This document shows, piece after piece, positions 24,390-32,711 of a stretch of DNA of 64,000 nucleotides. Both the position numbers and the translations under genes were made by a program. Positions within the stretch are counted from its first letter, which is position 1. Every line of letters starts with the position of its first letter. The notes below the pieces were generated by a model. That model was not told the origin of the DNA and searched no databases. It saw only the letters and a program-made list of their open reading frames with translations. The stretch is from Phycisphaerales bacterium (GTDB lineage Bacteria > Planctomycetota > Phycisphaerae > Phycisphaerales > UBA5793), in the NCBI GenBank assembly GCA_020852515.1, contig JADZAS010000013.1, forward strand, positions 310,001 to 374,000. The letters run 5' to 3'.

Positions 24390-25043
24390 ATGAAACGGCG
24401 CCATTTGATCCACCTCACCACCATGACCGTACTCGCGTGCGGCGCAGCGGGAGCCAACGCCCAGATCGTGGGAAGCGCTCACGACTTCACCAACGCGGGC
24501 TGGGCTGACAACCAGATCTGCAAACCCTGCCACACCCCGCACAACGCCATGACCGTTGACATCAACGGCTACGGCACCGACCGGCTGTGGAACCACGCTC
24601 TGCCCGCACAGAGCCAGGTCTACAACACCAACGAAGGCGACCTCACCCGTGACGAAGCCCTCGACGCCAAGAGCATCCTCTGCATGGGCTGCCATGACGG
24701 CACCGTCGCCCTCGACTCCTTCGGCGGCGTGAACGGCAGCACGATGATCTTCGGAAACGCGCTCATCGGCACCAACCTGACCAACGACCACCCGATCGGC
24801 GGCGCTGCTGTGTGGGACCCGACCTATGAAGGAAGCCGCTACAACCCGCGCCTCACGTGGGAGAACTCAACGATCGGCGGCGACAGAATGGGCCGCCTCC
24901 AGGACATGCTCGTCAACGGCCAAGTCGAATCGGTCATCAGCTGCGTCACCTGCCACGAGCCTCACCGCCGCGGCGGCAATGACTTCCTGACCCGGGTTGA
25001 CAATACCGGAAGCGCCATGTGCCTCGCCTGCCACATCAAGTGA
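24390..25043 (+). CDS. OmcE-like tetraheme c-type cytochrome, possible nanowire subunit
   Basis: 217 residues with a signal peptide (cleavage near GANA-Q) and a mature part of about 193 residues. Four heme motifs are at residues 44-48 (CKPCH), 98-102 (CMGCH), 185-189 (CVTCH) and 211-215 (CLACH). The pattern VGSAHDFTNAG, CHTPHNA, LWN, CHDGTVAL, NLTNDHPI, CHEPH and terminal CLACHIK follows, as I recall it, the layout of Geobacter OmcE. OmcE is a tetraheme protein that polymerises into extracellular filaments. The same module begins the 12-heme cytochrome at the end of this cluster. AAAAGGAGAT precedes ATG 24390. A strong hairpin follows the gene, consistent with higher expression than downstream genes. 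A periplasmic shuttle is the alternative. Confidence 0.85.
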   Translation: MKRRHLIHLTTMTVLACGAAGANAQIVGSAHDFTNAGWADNQICKPCHTPHNAMTVDINGYGTDRLWNHALPAQSQVYNTNEGDLTRDEALDAKSILCMGCHDGTVALDSFGGVNGSTMIFGNALIGTNLTNDHPIGGAAVWDPTYEGSRYNPRLTWENSTIGGDRMGRLQDMLVNGQVESVISCVTCHEPHRRGGNDFLTRVDNTGSAMCLACHIK

Positions 25044-25076
25044 CACGCGGCCTGGCTTGAATCAGATCTCTTCACC

Positions 25077-25119
25077 TTCCCCCTCCCGGGCGTTGATCGG
25101 CGCGGCCCGAGAGGGGGAA
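25077..25119 (+). promoter_or_regulatory. Long intergenic hairpin between the cytochrome and NHL genes
   Basis: The arms TTCCCCCTCCCGGGC (25077-25091) and GCCCGAGAGGGGGAA (25105-25119) pair over 15 positions with one mismatch, around a 13-base loop. No T run follows, so this is more likely an mRNA-stabilising or partly terminating stem than a full terminator. It would raise the level of the upstream tetraheme cytochrome relative to the rest of the operon. Confidence 0.6.
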
Positions 25120-25228
25120 CGGCTTGACGGACTCGATAATGGAATTGGAGCCGCCCGCCCCCACCCGTCGTCGTCCTGATCGAGCCCCCCGAAACATCGC
25201 GCCCTTTGAGACACGAAAGGGCATGGCC

Positions 25229-26473
25229 ATGACCTCTCGCATGCACATCCCATCTCGTCGCCGCATCGGTTCCGCCGCGTTGCTCGCCCTCGCCTTGCTG
25301 GCGATGACTGCCGGCTGCTCGTCGAACCCGAAGACCACTGAGGCACCGACCGCGGTCGCCACCGAGTACGCCTTCTGGCCGCCCTATCCCGACGAGCCGC
25401 GCCTGCAGTACGTCGTCTCGTTCAAGCACAGCGGCCAGATCGCCCCGCGAAAGTCCAGCGCGCTTGAGGACATCATCTACGGCAAGGAAACCAACGTTGA
25501 CGCCGCGGTCAACAAGCCCTATGGCGTAGAGATGTGGAACGGCCGCATCTACACCTGCGATATCCGCGGCGGCGCCGTCATGGTCTTCGACCTCCGCAAG
25601 AAGCAGACGCGCATCATGGGAACCACCGGCCGGGAAATCCTCGTCCGCCCCACTGACATTGCCATCTCCGACGACGGCACGAAGTACGTCGCCGACCTCG
25701 GCCGCAACCTCATCTTCGTCTTCGACGCCGATGAGCGCTTCGTCCGGACCATCGGCATGAAAGACCTGCAGCCGGCGGGCCTGGCCGTGTTCGACGATCG
25801 CCTGTATGTGAGCAACTTCGTCGGACAGCGCGTTGAGATCTTCGATCGCCGCAACGGCAATCACCTCGGTTCCTTCGGCGAACCCGGAGACGGGGACGGC
25901 CAGTTCGTCCGCCCGCTGGGCATCGAAGTTGACGCCCAAGGCAACATTTACGTCACCGACGTCATCCGCTGCCGGCTTCAGAAGTTCAGCCCCGAAGGCG
26001 AGTTCCTCCTGGGCTTTGGCGTCATCACCAACAACATCGGTTCGTTCGTGCGGCCCAAGCACATCGCCGTGGACAAGGAAGGCACGATCTACGTCGTGGA
26101 CGCCTCGTTCCAGAACGTGCAGCTCTTCAGTCCCGAGGGCTACATCCTCACCTTCTTCGGCGCGGCCGGCGCGCACCCGGGCGCCATGTTCCTCCCCGCC
26201 GGAATCACGATTCACTACGGCGACATGGACCTCTTCAAGCCCTACATTCACCCCGACTTCGAGGCCCAGTACCTCGTGCTCGTCACCAACCAGTTCGGCG
26301 ACGACAAGGTTTCCGTCTACGCTTTCGGGCAACTCAGGCCGGGCGTCAGTGTTGAGGCGATCCGGGCCAGTCAGGCCGATATCAACCTGGGAGTCGAGGA
26401 TGCCGACAAAGCCCAAGGCGTCAATCCCGAAGTCACCCCTGATGACGAGCAGCCTTCAGACCTGAAACCGTGA
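25229..26473 (+). CDS. NHL-repeat beta-propeller lipoprotein
   Basis: 414 residues. The basic N-terminus and hydrophobic core end in MTAGC (Cys30), a lipobox-like site, so the mature protein is probably lipid-anchored. The conserved opening FWPPYPDEPRLQYV is followed by six or so NHL blades (for example RPLGIEVDAQGNIYVTD and RPKHIAVDKEGTIYVVD) over residues 85-370. The start at 25229 is preferred because GAAAGG lies eight bases upstream; ATG 25223 is also possible. A second NHL lipoprotein with the same DEPR-x-x-Y opening lies four genes on. NHL propellers act in protein contacts, so a scaffold or docking role for the cytochromes is inferred. Confidence 0.85.
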   Translation: MTSRMHIPSRRRIGSAALLALALLAMTAGCSSNPKTTEAPTAVATEYAFWPPYPDEPRLQYVVSFKHSGQIAPRKSSALEDIIYGKETNVDAAVNKPYGVEMWNGRIYTCDIRGGAVMVFDLRKKQTRIMGTTGREILVRPTDIAISDDGTKYVADLGRNLIFVFDADERFVRTIGMKDLQPAGLAVFDDRLYVSNFVGQRVEIFDRRNGNHLGSFGEPGDGDGQFVRPLGIEVDAQGNIYVTDVIRCRLQKFSPEGEFLLGFGVITNNIGSFVRPKHIAVDKEGTIYVVDASFQNVQLFSPEGYILTFFGAAGAHPGAMFLPAGITIHYGDMDLFKPYIHPDFEAQYLVLVTNQFGDDKVSVYAFGQLRPGVSVEAIRASQADINLGVEDADKAQGVNPEVTPDDEQPSDLKP

Positions 26474-26487
26474 GGGATGCGTGATCG

Positions 26488-27144
26488 ATGGCGAATCGAT
26501 CGACCGGTCATGGATACCGCGCTGTCGGCTGGACCCTTGCGCTGGCCGTTCTCACCCTGTGGAGTTGCGGCACACCCGAGGAACGCTACCGAACCCTGAG
26601 CATCTTCTTTGACGACGTGCCGATGCCCGAGTCGATGCGGCCCACCATCGACGAGCCCGGCGGCGACCGCGTCGCCATCTCCGTCATCACCCACGCCCCC
26701 TTCGCCAACGAACAGTGCAGCGACTGCCACGGCGAAGTCGGCAAATTCACCATGTCGCTCGAAGGCTACTCCGGCGTCACCTCCAACGTCTGCCTCAAGT
26801 GCCACGAGGGCAAGTCTACTGAGCATCCGATCATGCACGGCCCGGTTGCCGCCGGCGAGTGCCTCGCCTGCCACGAGCCGCACGAATCGCGCTACCCGCA
26901 CCTGCTCAAGCGCGCCAGCCCGACGCTGTGCCTCGAATGCCACGTCGGGGCTGAGGTCCAGGCCGGCGGCGCGCCCGAGCACGCCGACCTCGCCGTGGAC
27001 TGCCTCAACTGCCACTCGGGCCACGGGAGCGAACTGCCCTATTTCCTTCGCATACCACTCGCGCCCGAGGCGCCCCCGGCGGATCAGCCCGCCGAAGAAG
27101 TGACGCCCGGCGGCGCGGCGGATGAATCCGGGGCCGGCTCATGA
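26488..27144 (+). CDS. Pentaheme c-type cytochrome lipoprotein
   Basis: 218 residues. The hydrophobic leader ends at Cys27 (LTLWSCG), giving a probable lipoprotein. Five CxxCH motifs are at residues 77-81 (CSDCH), 102-106 (CLKCH), 125-129 (CLACH), 148-152 (CLECH) and 172-176 (CLNCH), with extra histidines (EPHE, GPV region) as likely sixth ligands. The close spacing is that of small multiheme electron-transfer proteins. The tail is Pro/Glu-rich. Its stop overlaps the porin start (ATGA), so the two are translated together. In porin-cytochrome conduits a periplasm-facing multiheme protein plugs the barrel; this gene is the best candidate. Confidence 0.88.
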   Translation: MANRSTGHGYRAVGWTLALAVLTLWSCGTPEERYRTLSIFFDDVPMPESMRPTIDEPGGDRVAISVITHAPFANEQCSDCHGEVGKFTMSLEGYSGVTSNVCLKCHEGKSTEHPIMHGPVAAGECLACHEPHESRYPHLLKRASPTLCLECHVGAEVQAGGAPEHADLAVDCLNCHSGHGSELPYFLRIPLAPEAPPADQPAEEVTPGGAADESGAGS

Positions 27145-29177
27145 AGTCGCGCGGCGCCCAGCATCGCGCCGGCGCCGCGGCCACGGCTGCTGCGGCCGCC
27201 TTTGGCGTCGCCGCCGCCGCTCTCGCGCAGGATCCCGCCCCTCCCGAAGAAGGCGGGCCCATCGTCGTCGGCGAACGCCAAGAGCAGTTGGACTCATTCG
27301 TCATCCAGCGCTTCCGCACCGCGCTCGAATTCCTCTATCGCTACCGCACCGACGAGCGCAAGCGGCCCGGCGAGCCGACGACGCGCGAGACCGAAGAGAT
27401 CATCCGACCCAGTGTCGAGTTCTCCACCGACGCCTACATCGTCCACCCCAACTTCATTCAACTCTCCTTCACCGGCGGCCTGCAACTTGACCACACCACG
27501 CTCGACAGCACCACGCTCAATCTCAACGAAGACACCACCACCCTCGACACCAACTACGACTTCCGCGCCTTCATCCTCGGCGAGTCGTCGCTTCCGGTCA
27601 CGCTCTACTCCCGCCGCTCGCAGACGAACATCGACCGTCTCTTCGGCCCCTCGCTCGACTCCACGCTGACCGAGCACGGCGGCATCGCGCAGTTCGTCAA
27701 CGATCGCGCTCCGACCACGATCCAGTTGTTCCACCGCGATCAGCAGCAGACCGATGCGGGCGGTCAGACGGACTTCGGCGTCGTGCAGGACACCTTCGAC
27801 GTCCACAGCAACATCCGCGTCGCTGACCGCCAGTCTTTGAGCCTCGACTACACGCTCGACTCCATCCGGCAGTCCGGTGCCGGCCGCCGCGCCCAGGACT
27901 TCATCCGCCACGACGCCACCGCCCTGCACGTGCTCGACTTCGGCGACCGCGACAGCCTCCGCTCGCAACTCCGCCTGTTCGACCAGAGCGGCGACTCGCA
28001 ACTGCGGCGCATCAGCCTGGACGAATCGCTGCGGCTCTATCACAGCGAAACGCTCCAGACCCGCTACGACCTCTTCTACGAGAACCAGTCGCGCGCCGAT
28101 TCCAACCAGGACTTCCTGCGCGGCAACTTCAACGTCCGCCACCGCCTCTTTGGCAGCCTCGTCACCAGCGCCAACATCGGCGCCTCCACCCTCAACACCG
28201 ATGGCTTCACCAGCAACGAGTACTACGGCGACGTGACTTTCGACTACACGAAGAAAGTGCCCTATGGCATCTTCACCGCCTCGGCCAGCGTCAGCGAAAA
28301 CATCCGCGATAACGGGCCGCGCGGCACGCCGCTGCGCATCTTTGACGAATCGCGCACCTTCAACGACCCCGCCCCCATCACCATCGCCAGGCAGAACATC
28401 CTGCCCGGATCCATCGTCATCACCGACATCAGCGGCCTCACCTTCTACGACGAAGGGCTCGACTACACCCTGATGGTGTTCTTCGACCGCGTCGAGATCC
28501 GCCGCGTGGTCGGCGGCAGCATTGTCGATGGCCAGACCGTACTCATCGACTACACCATCGGCCCCGAGTCGGCCAACACCATCACCACCACCGGCCTGGG
28601 CTTCAGCGCCCGCTACAGCATCAACGACGGCTTTCTCAATGGCCTGGGCCTGTACATGCGCTACCTGCAGCGCGATGCGAGCATCGACAGCCCGCGGCCG
28701 AGCGAGTTCATCCTCGACGACTCGCGCGACCTCATCTTCGGCGCCGACTACATCACCGGTCCGCTTTCGCTCAATGCTGAGTACGAGACCTACGACAGCG
28801 TCGTCTCCCCGTTTGACGCCACGCGCTTCGAGGCCCGGTACGTGCACACGCTGGGCCGGTTCTCCTCGCTGAGCCTGCTGGGCAGTTACCAGATGATCGA
28901 CTACCCGTCGCTCGACAACCACGTCGATCTCGCCACGGTCACCGCGTCGTGGAACCAGCAGTTGACAAACCAGTTGCGCCTCAACGCTCAACTGGTCTGG
29001 CGCGATGAACGCGACGATCTCCAGGGACACACCCAGGGCTTCGAGCAGCGAATAAACTTGAACTGGCGCTACCGCCAGACGGAGATCTATGTCTCCGGAC
29101 GCAACTCGATCTTCGATTCCTCAGCGGAAGAGCGGCTGGCGCAGAGCGTCGAAGTCGGCTTCCGCAGGACCTTCTGA
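27141..29177 (+). CDS. Outer-membrane beta-barrel protein of the porin-cytochrome conduit
   Basis: 678 residues with a signal peptide (cleavage near AAALAQ). The rest alternates polar and hydrophobic residues throughout, with aromatic girdle residues, as in transmembrane beta strands. It ends in Phe (VGFRRTF), the classical signal for outer-membrane barrel assembly. There are no cysteines of heme type. Length and context match the porin of porin-cytochrome conduits, where a barrel of 20 or more strands holds a multiheme cytochrome in its lumen. It overlaps the pentaheme gene by four bases and is followed seven bases later by the second NHL lipoprotein. An unrelated porin function is less likely given the context. 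Confidence 0.82.
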   Translation: MKSRGAQHRAGAAATAAAAAFGVAAAALAQDPAPPEEGGPIVVGERQEQLDSFVIQRFRTALEFLYRYRTDERKRPGEPTTRETEEIIRPSVEFSTDAYIVHPNFIQLSFTGGLQLDHTTLDSTTLNLNEDTTTLDTNYDFRAFILGESSLPVTLYSRRSQTNIDRLFGPSLDSTLTEHGGIAQFVNDRAPTTIQLFHRDQQQTDAGGQTDFGVVQDTFDVHSNIRVADRQSLSLDYTLDSIRQSGAGRRAQDFIRHDATALHVLDFGDRDSLRSQLRLFDQSGDSQLRRISLDESLRLYHSETLQTRYDLFYENQSRADSNQDFLRGNFNVRHRLFGSLVTSANIGASTLNTDGFTSNEYYGDVTFDYTKKVPYGIFTASASVSENIRDNGPRGTPLRIFDESRTFNDPAPITIARQNILPGSIVITDISGLTFYDEGLDYTLMVFFDRVEIRRVVGGSIVDGQTVLIDYTIGPESANTITTTGLGFSARYSINDGFLNGLGLYMRYLQRDASIDSPRPSEFILDDSRDLIFGADYITGPLSLNAEYETYDSVVSPFDATRFEARYVHTLGRFSSLSLLGSYQMIDYPSLDNHVDLATVTASWNQQLTNQLRLNAQLVWRDERDDLQGHTQGFEQRINLNWRYRQTEIYVSGRNSIFDSSAEERLAQSVEVGFRRTF

Positions 29178-29184
29178 GGGCCAC

Positions 29185-30321
29185 ATGCCAGCAACGCTGC
29201 GCGGCTCCAACCCGATCGCTCTCTGCACCGCACGCGCCCTGTCCGCTGCCGCTCTGCTCGCCGCGCTGCTGCTGGTGCCGATGGGCTGCGCCAAGCCGGC
29301 GGGCGAACTCTTCCCGCCGCTGGCCGCGCCGCTAAGTTGGCCCAACCCGCCCGACGAGCCGCGCATCCACTACGTCGGCCAGATCGCCACCACCGCCGAT
29401 CTCAAGGCCGCCAAACCCTTCGGCGAAGCGCTGCGCGAGCTCTTCGCCGGCAAGCAGCCGATCCTCGGCATCGTCAGCCCCATGGCCGTTGAGTTCGACG
29501 ATCAGCAGCGCCTCTACGTGGCCGACACGGCTGCGCGCGTCGTGCACGTCTTCGATCTCGACAAGCGCAAGTACGAACAGTGGATGCCCCCGGCGCCCGA
29601 CACCTTCATCACCCCCGTCGGCCTCGCGCGCGCCGGCGATGGCCGCCTCTTCGTGGCCGACTCGTCCACGGGCGTGGTCTGGCTGTTCGACTCGACCGGC
29701 CGGAGCATCGGCATGTGGGGGCTGGGCCATCTCATCCGCCCCTGCGGCCTGTCGTTCGACGAAGCCGGCCAGCGCCTCTTTGTCGCCGACGCCGGCGCGC
29801 ATCGCATCGCCATCTTCGGCCCCGGCGGCGAACTGCTGTCCACGCTCGGCTCGCGCGGCACGGCGCCCGGCTCGTTCAACTTCCCCACCGACGTGGTTAT
29901 CGATCATCAGGGCCGGCTCTACGTTTCCGACTCACTCAACTGCCGCATCCAGCAGTTCGGCTCCGATCTCATGCCGCGACGGCAGATCGGCAGCCGGGGC
30001 GACCTGCCCGGCTACTTCTCGCGCCCCAAGGGCATCGCCGTGGACAGCGCCGACCACCTCTATGTCGTCGACGCCCAGTTTGAGGCGGTGCAGGTCTATT
30101 CGAGCGAGGGGCAGCTCCTCATGGCCTTCGGGCGCGAAGGGCGCGGCCCGGGCGAGTTTTGGCTGCCCGCGGGCATGTGCATCGACGACAGCGACCGGCT
30201 GTGGATCGCCGACACGTACAATCGCAGGGTGCAGGTCTTCGACTACCGCCCGCCGGCGCCCACCAGCGACACCGGCCCCAACCCCGGCCCAAGCCCTGCG
30301 CCCAAGGGAGTGACGCCATGA
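29185..30321 (+). CDS. Second NHL-repeat beta-propeller lipoprotein
   Basis: 378 residues. The leader ends in LLLVPMGC (Cys35), a lipobox-like site. The opening SWPNPPDEPRIHYVGQI matches that of the first NHL protein, showing they are paralogues. Six NHL blades follow (MAVEFDDQQRLYVAD, FPTDVVIDHQGRLYVSD, RPKGIAVDSADHLYVVD), ending in a Pro-rich tail. The start at 29185 lies just past the porin stop, with GAGGG between. Its stop overlaps the ATG of the 12-heme cytochrome. Probably a scaffold on the membrane surface for the cytochromes. Confidence 0.86.
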   Translation: MPATLRGSNPIALCTARALSAAALLAALLLVPMGCAKPAGELFPPLAAPLSWPNPPDEPRIHYVGQIATTADLKAAKPFGEALRELFAGKQPILGIVSPMAVEFDDQQRLYVADTAARVVHVFDLDKRKYEQWMPPAPDTFITPVGLARAGDGRLFVADSSTGVVWLFDSTGRSIGMWGLGHLIRPCGLSFDEAGQRLFVADAGAHRIAIFGPGGELLSTLGSRGTAPGSFNFPTDVVIDHQGRLYVSDSLNCRIQQFGSDLMPRRQIGSRGDLPGYFSRPKGIAVDSADHLYVVDAQFEAVQVYSSEGQLLMAFGREGRGPGEFWLPAGMCIDDSDRLWIADTYNRRVQVFDYRPPAPTSDTGPNPGPSPAPKGVTP

Positions 30322-32015
30322 ACAGATCCGTTCACACTCTCAGTATCTGTTTGAACGCCGCCGGGGTGCCGTGGTCGAAGCGACGCTCTGGGAGCGCCGG
30401 CCACGCGAGCACTCTCATCGCGCTCGCATTCATCTTCATCGCCGCATCAGCCGCGACGGCGCAGCAGCAGAGCGTCGTCGATTCCGTGCACAACCTTTCC
30501 GCCAGCGGGCCCGGCGAAGTTCGCGCCGCGGCGGAGGAGCAGGTGTGCATCTTCTGCCACACGCCCCACCACGCCTCGCCGATCGTGCCGCTCTGGAACC
30601 GTTCGATGCCGCTGGACGCCTACACGCCCTACACCAGCCGCGCGCTCGACGCCGAGCCCGGCCAGCCGACCGGCGATTCAAAAATGTGCCTGTCGTGCCA
30701 CGACGGCACGATCGCGCTGGGCGCGGTGCTCTCGCGCCCCAACCCGATCGTCATGCGCAGCGGCATCACCGTCATGCCGCCGGGCGGCTCCAATCTCGGC
30801 ACCGATCTCTCCGACGATCATCCCGTCTCGTTCCGCTACACCTCGGCCCTGGCGGCGCAGGATCAGCATCTCCGCCTGCCGGCCAACCTGCCGCCGGAGG
30901 TGCGCCTCGACGCGAACCAGGAGATGCAGTGCACAACGTGCCACGATCCGCACAACAACGCGCTGGGCGATTTCCTCGTGATGCACAACGAGGATTCAAA
31001 CCTGTGCCGCGCGTGCCACCAGATCGACTCGACTGACATCCTCGGCCACAGCAACTGCAGCGCCTGCCATACGCCCCACACCGCCGCCAGCGGGCCGTAC
31101 CTCCTGCGCGGCACGAACATCACCGAATCATGCATGGATTGCCACGACGGCACCGTCCCTGACGCGCCCAACATCAGCCCCGACCTGCACAAGATCAGCG
31201 TGCACGACACCAACCGCGACATCGACCCGAGCGAGCCGATTCCCTTTGACGTCACCTGCACCGACTGCCACGAGCCGCACACGATGAAGCACGGCAGCGC
31301 ATCGGCCCCGCAGGCGCCGCTCAACTTCGGCGACGCCAGCGGCGTCACGCTCACCGGCGCCATCATCCCCGTCGCCCAGTTCGAGTATGAAGTCTGCTTC
31401 AAGTGCCACGCCGACCGCAGCGCCGTGCCGCCCGTGGTTACGCGCCAGGTGATGACGGACAATCTGCGTTACAAGTTTGACTTCACCGCCGTGTCCTATC
31501 ACCCCGTCGCCGCGACCGGCCGCAACAACGACGTGCCGAGCCTGCGGCCGCAGTGGACCACGGCGAGCATGATCTACTGCTATGACTGCCACAACTCCGA
31601 CGCGGGCGTCCGCAGCGGCGGCGGCGGGCCCGACGGCGTGCACGGCTCGAGCCACGCGCCCCTGCTCGCGCGCCAGTATTCGATGATCGACTACACGAGC
31701 GAGAGCGCGACGAGTTACGCGCTGTGCTACCACTGTCATGAACGCAACAGCATCCTTGGCGACGAGTCGTTCCCGACGCACCGCAAGCACATCGTCGATG
31801 AGCGCACCACCTGTTCGACCTGCCACGATGCGCACGGCATCTCCTCGCACGGCAGCACGATCAACAACAGCAACCTCATCAACTTCGACCTGTCGATCGT
31901 CTTCCCCGACCCGTCCTCAGGGCGCCTCGAGTTCATCGACCAGGGCCGCTTCGCCGGCCAGTGCTTCCTCAGCTGCCACGGCGAAAACCACTCGCCACGC
32001 GCGTATGGGGATTGA
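30318..32015 (+). CDS. Large multiheme c-type cytochrome (11 CxxCH plus one CxxxCH)
   Basis: 565 residues with a signal peptide core at 32-48 (cleavage near ATAQ). Residues 57-236 form an OmcE-like tetraheme module (VHNLSASGPG, CIFCHTPH, CLSCHDGTIALG, DLSDDHPVSF, CTTCHDPH, CRACH). A second part holds CSACH (247), CMDCH (272), CTDCH (314), CFKCH (360), CYDCH (421), CYHCH (470) and CSTCH (499), plus an unusual CFLSCH (549-554). Its place after the porin and its size suggest the outward-facing cytochrome of the conduit. An odd basic insert at residues 16-31 in the leader derives from a dispersed repeat. ATG overlaps the NHL stop; AAGGGAG is upstream. Confidence 0.88.
   Translation: MNRSVHTLSICLNAAGVPWSKRRSGSAGHASTLIALAFIFIAASAATAQQQSVVDSVHNLSASGPGEVRAAAEEQVCIFCHTPHHASPIVPLWNRSMPLDAYTPYTSRALDAEPGQPTGDSKMCLSCHDGTIALGAVLSRPNPIVMRSGITVMPPGGSNLGTDLSDDHPVSFRYTSALAAQDQHLRLPANLPPEVRLDANQEMQCTTCHDPHNNALGDFLVMHNEDSNLCRACHQIDSTDILGHSNCSACHTPHTAASGPYLLRGTNITESCMDCHDGTVPDAPNISPDLHKISVHDTNRDIDPSEPIPFDVTCTDCHEPHTMKHGSASAPQAPLNFGDASGVTLTGAIIPVAQFEYEVCFKCHADRSAVPPVVTRQVMTDNLRYKFDFTAVSYHPVAATGRNNDVPSLRPQWTTASMIYCYDCHNSDAGVRSGGGGPDGVHGSSHAPLLARQYSMIDYTSESATSYALCYHCHERNSILGDESFPTHRKHIVDERTTCSTCHDAHGISSHGSTINNSNLINFDLSIVFPDPSSGRLEFIDQGRFAGQCFLSCHGENHSPRAYGD
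30364..30409. repeat. Dispersed repeat copy inside the signal-peptide region of the large cytochrome
   Basis: GGTGCCGTGGTCGAAGCGA and the following GAGCGCCGGCCACGCG match the intergenic copy at 32070-32118 with one indel and about four substitutions. Here it encodes residues 16-31 (GVPWSKRRSGSAGHAS), ahead of the hydrophobic core. Confidence 0.7.
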
Positions 32016-32046
32016 TGCCCAATCGGAGCAACGATGCACCACGCCG

Positions 32047-32118
32047 CGGTGCCGTGGTCAAGCGAAGCGCGGTGCCGTGGTCAAGCGAGGCTCCGCGAGC
32101 GCAGGCCACGCGATGGCG
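32047..32118. repeat. One and a half copies of the same dispersed repeat after the cytochrome operon
   Basis: CGGTGCCGTGGTCAAGCGA occurs at 32047 and again at 32070. The second copy continues through GAGCGCAGGCCACGCGATGG, as does the copy at 30364. The gap 32016-32269 has no other visible content apart from a weak AT-poor spacer. Confidence 0.75.
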
Positions 32119-32269
32119 CAAACGGTGAGCGAATTACGCAGAAGTTCGTATGTGCTGAAGCGTGGCCCGCCCGTCGCAGCCTTCGATCAGACTCAGGCCA
32201 GGAAGCCGACCTCTGGACCACGGCACCCGCATCACTGGATGTGCACGGCCGGCGGCCACCCGCCCGCGC

Positions 32270-32572
32270 TCAATCCGACCGGATGTACACCTTGCGCCTC
32301 GAGCGGACGCTCGAGCCGCCGCCGCCCATCGAGCCGAGATCGACGAGCACGGCGATCACGATCAGCACGATCCACAAGCCCGTGATCGAATGACCGGGCG
32401 CCGAGTGCCATGCCAGCGCATACGCCAGCGTCGTGAACGGCAGGAACAGGAACCCCAGAAACGCCCAGAGGTCGTTCTTGTACGCCGGGCCCAGCCAGTC
32501 CGAAAAGATCACGATGAGCACGATGGCCACGCGCGGGGCGAAGATGGCGATGAGTCCTGCGAGACAGGGCAT
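32270..32572 (-). CDS. Small membrane protein
   Basis: About 100 residues with three hydrophobic segments (LAGLIAIFAPRVAIVLIVIF, FLGFLFLPFTTLAYALA, LWIVLIVIAVLVDLG) and a basic C-terminal tail (SSVRSRRKVYIRSD). The frame opens further up, but the leading residues look non-coding, so ATG 32572 is taken. Its shape is that of many short uncharacterised inner-membrane proteins. It is convergent with the cytochrome operon and divergent from the MFS gene. Function unknown. Confidence 0.65.
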   Translation of the reverse strand: MPCLAGLIAIFAPRVAIVLIVIFSDWLGPAYKNDLWAFLGFLFLPFTTLAYALAWHSAPGHSITGLWIVLIVIAVLVDLGSMGGGGSSVRSRRKVYIRSD

Positions 32573-32711
32573 GCACAACGCTACGACCGATGCGGGCGGC
32601 AGGCTACAGGATTTGACCTGCATCGGCGACGGCAAAGCGCCTTGAGCCCCGCCGCCGCGCCTACTGTCGGCGGTCGTGCTTGGCTGGCTGAGCCCATCTT
32701 CGCTCCACCCG

